From positions 1 through 6,492 of the forward strand of contig CAMNGO010000117.1 of the NCBI GenBank assembly GCA_946538445.1: 6,492 nucleotides of DNA, read 5' to 3'. Both the position numbers and the translations under genes were made by a program. Position 1 is the stretch's first letter. The number at the start of each line of letters is the position of its first letter. Below are positions 4,901-6,492 of the stretch, piece by piece. This DNA is from an uncultured Lachnospiraceae bacterium. Lineage in GTDB: Bacteria; Bacillota; Clostridia; Lachnospirales; Lachnospiraceae. The notes below the pieces were generated by a model, which saw only the letters and a program-made list of their open reading frames with translations, ran no database searches and was not told the origin of the DNA.

Positions 4901-6492
4901 CTAGTGTATTCTTATCATAATCTTCCCCTGGACGATCAATTGATAAATAAATATCTTCATATCCATCAATAATAAATGGTTTTGTAGTACTGTTATGAGT
5001 AATATTAAGATTCCTTAACTGATTTTTCTTCTTATCAGGAACTTCTCTTGCTGATAAAACATGAAGTGGTATTTCCGGGAGCTGAGAATACTTTCCTTGA
5101 ATTCCAACAGCAGAAAAATTACGGATCAACCCTGTTTCTGGAATGTTATAATGGGTTATACTATTACTTCCCATATATCCTTCATTGATCTGTCCATTTT
5201 TGAGTAAATAATCACCTTCTTCTTCAGCCTCTACATAGAGTGTATTTCTGTTTCGAATATTATACTGTCCAGCAGTGCCTTTATAAAGTACTCCGTCAAT
5301 GGTATATTCTATACAAGGATAGACTGTGCCAGAATATGAAAACAATCCAGGATTATAAACAGCTGCCATTTTTGGTACAGGGAGATATAATCCTTCGAAA
5401 GAGATCTCGGCAATATCTCCAACTGCTAATTGATTTCCTGGCTCTGACTGGTTTTTAATATGTATCCCTAAACCTGCCGCACGAACAACATGGTACTTCT
5501 CTATGTCTCCTTTTGATACTTTTATTATGCTTTTCCCTGGTTTTAGTCTGACAGTATAACAGCCCGCAGAATCAGGTTCATAAGATGTCCACTCAGAAGA
5601 CCATCTTCCTTTAAAGGCCTGGTTTAATTCCGGAGCCTCCAGTACTTCTACCGATGAGTCGACTGATGGGGTAAAAGAATACTCAGCATATGTCTTTCCT
5701 GTCTCTATTATTTTTCCAGAAGGTTCAGTAACTATTTCATCAAAATAAATGGTATCATATTCTTTTAACTCGATGCCTGTTTTTAAAGTAGAATCATCTT
5801 TTCCACCAACAGTCACAGCTACAATACCAACACAGATGGGATCTGTGGCATTATAGTAATCCATAGAGTCCAGATAACCCACGTTAATCGCATCATAAGT
5901 GATACGGATGACACTAAATCCTTCTTTTTTAGCTGTAATGATTCCTTTTTGATCTACAAATACAGAATCTCCCAATACTCTTTCAAAATGAAAATCCGGT
6001 TCAATAAAATAATTAGTCCCTTCGGTGATTTGCCATGAACGATATGCTTTTAATTGGAATGTTTCTCCTATCTGTAAGTTTATTGATGAACTTCCATCTT
6101 TGTTGGCATTTATCAGGATACCATCATCAAAATAAATGTCGGTATATCCTGAAGAGTTTTTCGTAATATCATAAATAATTCTATTATCATTATTCAGGTT
6201 TTCGGGGTTAGTCAGATTATGAAAACTGGAAATAGATAACGGATCACAGATATCGGCTTTGTTAATCCAACCTGCTTGGGTTAGCTTTCCCTCCTCAGTA
6301 ACACGGTAAGAATAATTGGTATTACCGGCACCTGTTATCCCTTCTGAGATGTCAAAAACATATCTGGTATAAATATTGTTACCGCCTTCCGATGATAAAA
6401 ACTGTCCGGATTCTGTTTCCTCTGGAACAATCTCTGTAAAAGGCACATAATGGAGTGCACCATTAGCTGCATCTTTCTCACCTACGTGGTGG
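1926..6492 (-). CDS. Giant modular cell-surface protein with two DUF4430 (transcobalamin C-terminal-like) domains and a C-terminal BspA-type leucine-rich module; 5' end outside window
   Basis: The frame is open to the right edge with no stop, and the GTG at 6446 lacks a ribosome site, so the true start is outside; 1521 residues are visible (numbered from the edge). Residues 1-660 are beta-rich and mostly unrecognised; about 135-195 resembles a divergent BIG2 fold (INLQIGETFQLKA, then DQKGIITAKKEG). About 670-778 is cadherin-like (GFLTSENNYSMLVPDSVTS, ending NVYTIRVSK). Two PEGA-like repeats follow (785-858, 861-932; SYSYTASVAGY and TYTYYASAKGY). DUF4430 copy one is about 940-1056 (GSWVCEVNG, then DKVLLYYNKGY); a carboxypeptidase-regulatory-like sandwich is about 1066-1150; DUF4430 copy two is about 1160-1280 (SSGWMYTLNG, HPQYGV, then DNIVFHY). 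A helical linker (1303-1367, VEAARKAYNALSSEQKSKID) and a lysine-rich LRR_5 module (1411-1521, DNNAFKGSKKLKTVTIG) end the protein. No sortase motif or membrane anchor is seen. It is probably extracellular and ligand- or surface-binding; the ligand is unknown. There is no clear terminator after the stop. Confidence 0.9.
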   Translation of the reverse strand, partial: HHVGEKDAANGALHYVPFTEIVPEETESGQFLSSEGGNNIYTRYVFDISEGITGAGNTNYSYRVTEEGKLTQAGWINKADICDPLSISSFHNLTNPENLNNDNRIIYDITKNSSGYTDIYFDDGILINANKDGSSSINLQIGETFQLKAYRSWQITEGTNYFIEPDFHFERVLGDSVFVDQKGIITAKKEGFSVIRITYDAINVGYLDSMDYYNATDPICVGIVAVTVGGKDDSTLKTGIELKEYDTIYFDEIVTEPSGKIIETGKTYAEYSFTPSVDSSVEVLEAPELNQAFKGRWSSEWTSYEPDSAGCYTVRLKPGKSIIKVSKGDIEKYHVVRAAGLGIHIKNQSEPGNQLAVGDIAEISFEGLYLPVPKMAAVYNPGLFSYSGTVYPCIEYTIDGVLYKGTAGQYNIRNRNTLYVEAEEEGDYLLKNGQINEGYMGSNSITHYNIPETGLIRNFSAVGIQGKYSQLPEIPLHVLSAREVPDKKKNQLRNLNITHNSTTKPFIIDGYEDIYLSIDRPGEDYDKNTLANVSPALDYSTKELVYTELVGGCYHKEVTVFCRYKIIGEDKYYIKSSDGASFDFTLDGFEPKNETQVFAELIIVPKDKGIEPDTHSFLFYYSIADKYNVAPYLRNLTPIQEPSENYEEEDGLLISDPIDYLTQEGEEKELAFGRGFLTSENNYSMLVPDSVTSIRFDTDWIRPNFYGSNEYTKAVITVDGNEDFSQELHGPGPGEENSVLTDPIPLNPEGDSIIRFTLTSTESIFQDVTNVYTIRVSKHGKIARRKVVFTCPTEDISLTIKNEAGKKMTPDETGAYNLIDGSYSYTASVAGYRTLTGEFTVVTSQEGDQIVEIPALEGPRSVAFTFATQKTELVIKNAKNKLVEPENGVYLLIGGDTYTYYASAKGYLTRKESFVVGDEENQTISIPALEEAAYIPRGSKATVTIVTDEKKLINDYAVPMNLTDSEMDLVTGKNYVEYNLGTYTALHALIYALDDDQGVDYTCRKGKLKVITDMGGTYPKGSWVCEVNGHPVADPWLYPLSPNDKVLLYYNKGYEGMTHALFTEPLYEVPEGDSVTLTLYGHPVGEGSDESVLDGATIYVNGREAGSTDSAGAFTLKDLTMAGGPYVVTAKKFNDNGENILTWNQSMIAVQSRTDGNPSSNTVRFRLIGDKKHGDSEHTSYETWIATEEIPLKDGTNTVCDIFLKAITSAGLEQSGAENGYVRMIQAPASLGGYTLSEFDNGSSSGWMYTLNGIHPQYGVLEQTVEPGDNIVFHYVDNFHIEENNYTWLEALDENPPGIIPYAVKAVADQMNSLPAASGITLKDKAAVEAARKAYNALSSEQKSKIDAATLKKLTDAEARIAQLSKAEETKKKASVVKVGQGITVGNLNYKVTSVAANNLTVKVTGMKDKNKASVTIPATITIEKGSYKVTLIDNNAFKGSKKLKTVTIGTNVNTIGKKAFASCKKLKKITIKSTVLKKVGAGSLKGIHKKAVIKVPAKKLKAYKKLFKKKGQAKTVKIKK

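Noticed and set aside
6444..6446. GTG at 6446 as the start of the large surface protein
   Set aside because: There is no ribosome site before it, and the frame stays open for 15 more codons to the window edge. The sequence after it is mature beta-rich protein without a signal peptide, so it is an internal valine.

Overview
The window looks like a Clostridia chromosome, probably Lachnospiraceae-like. The evidence is strong GGAGG ribosome sites, a mid-to-low GC content, and large secreted proteins built from Ig-like, DUF4430 and BspA-type leucine-rich modules ending in lysine-rich tails. No species can be named from the sequence. All three protein genes lie on the minus strand, and one small RNA is transcribed from the plus strand.

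Layout, in minus-strand transcription order. (1) Positions 6492-1926 hold the C-terminal 1521 residues of a very large surface protein whose start lies beyond the right edge. It has an N-terminal half I mostly do not recognise, then a cadherin-like sandwich, two PEGA-like repeats, two DUF4430 (transcobalamin C-terminal-like) domains, a helical linker and a terminal leucine-rich repeat module. (2) Positions 1930-1530 are intergenic for large genes but hold a compact type I toxin-antitoxin-like module. A 29-residue holin-like membrane peptide (1798-1709, minus) has its own promoter and a hairpin over its ribosome site. A convergent small RNA of about 80 nt (about 1613-1694, plus) has an extended -10 promoter and a strong intrinsic terminator. 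(3) Positions 1529-1 hold a secreted protein cut by the left edge. It has a signal peptide, a terpenoid-cyclase-like alpha/alpha toroid, a BIG2 Ig-like domain and a Ser/Gly/Asn linker.

The two large proteins together carry both halves of the transcobalamin/intrinsic-factor fold: an alpha/alpha toroid in one, and DUF4430 beta domains in the other. This is the most suggestive aspect of the locus. It could be a bacterial surface system that captures a cobamide or another small ligand, but no ligand evidence lies in the window and there is no cobalamin riboswitch. The toxin-antitoxin unit sits between the two genes. A good sigma-A-like promoter for the toroid gene appears to lie inside the small RNA gene on the opposite strand, so that gene's leader may be antisense to the small RNA.
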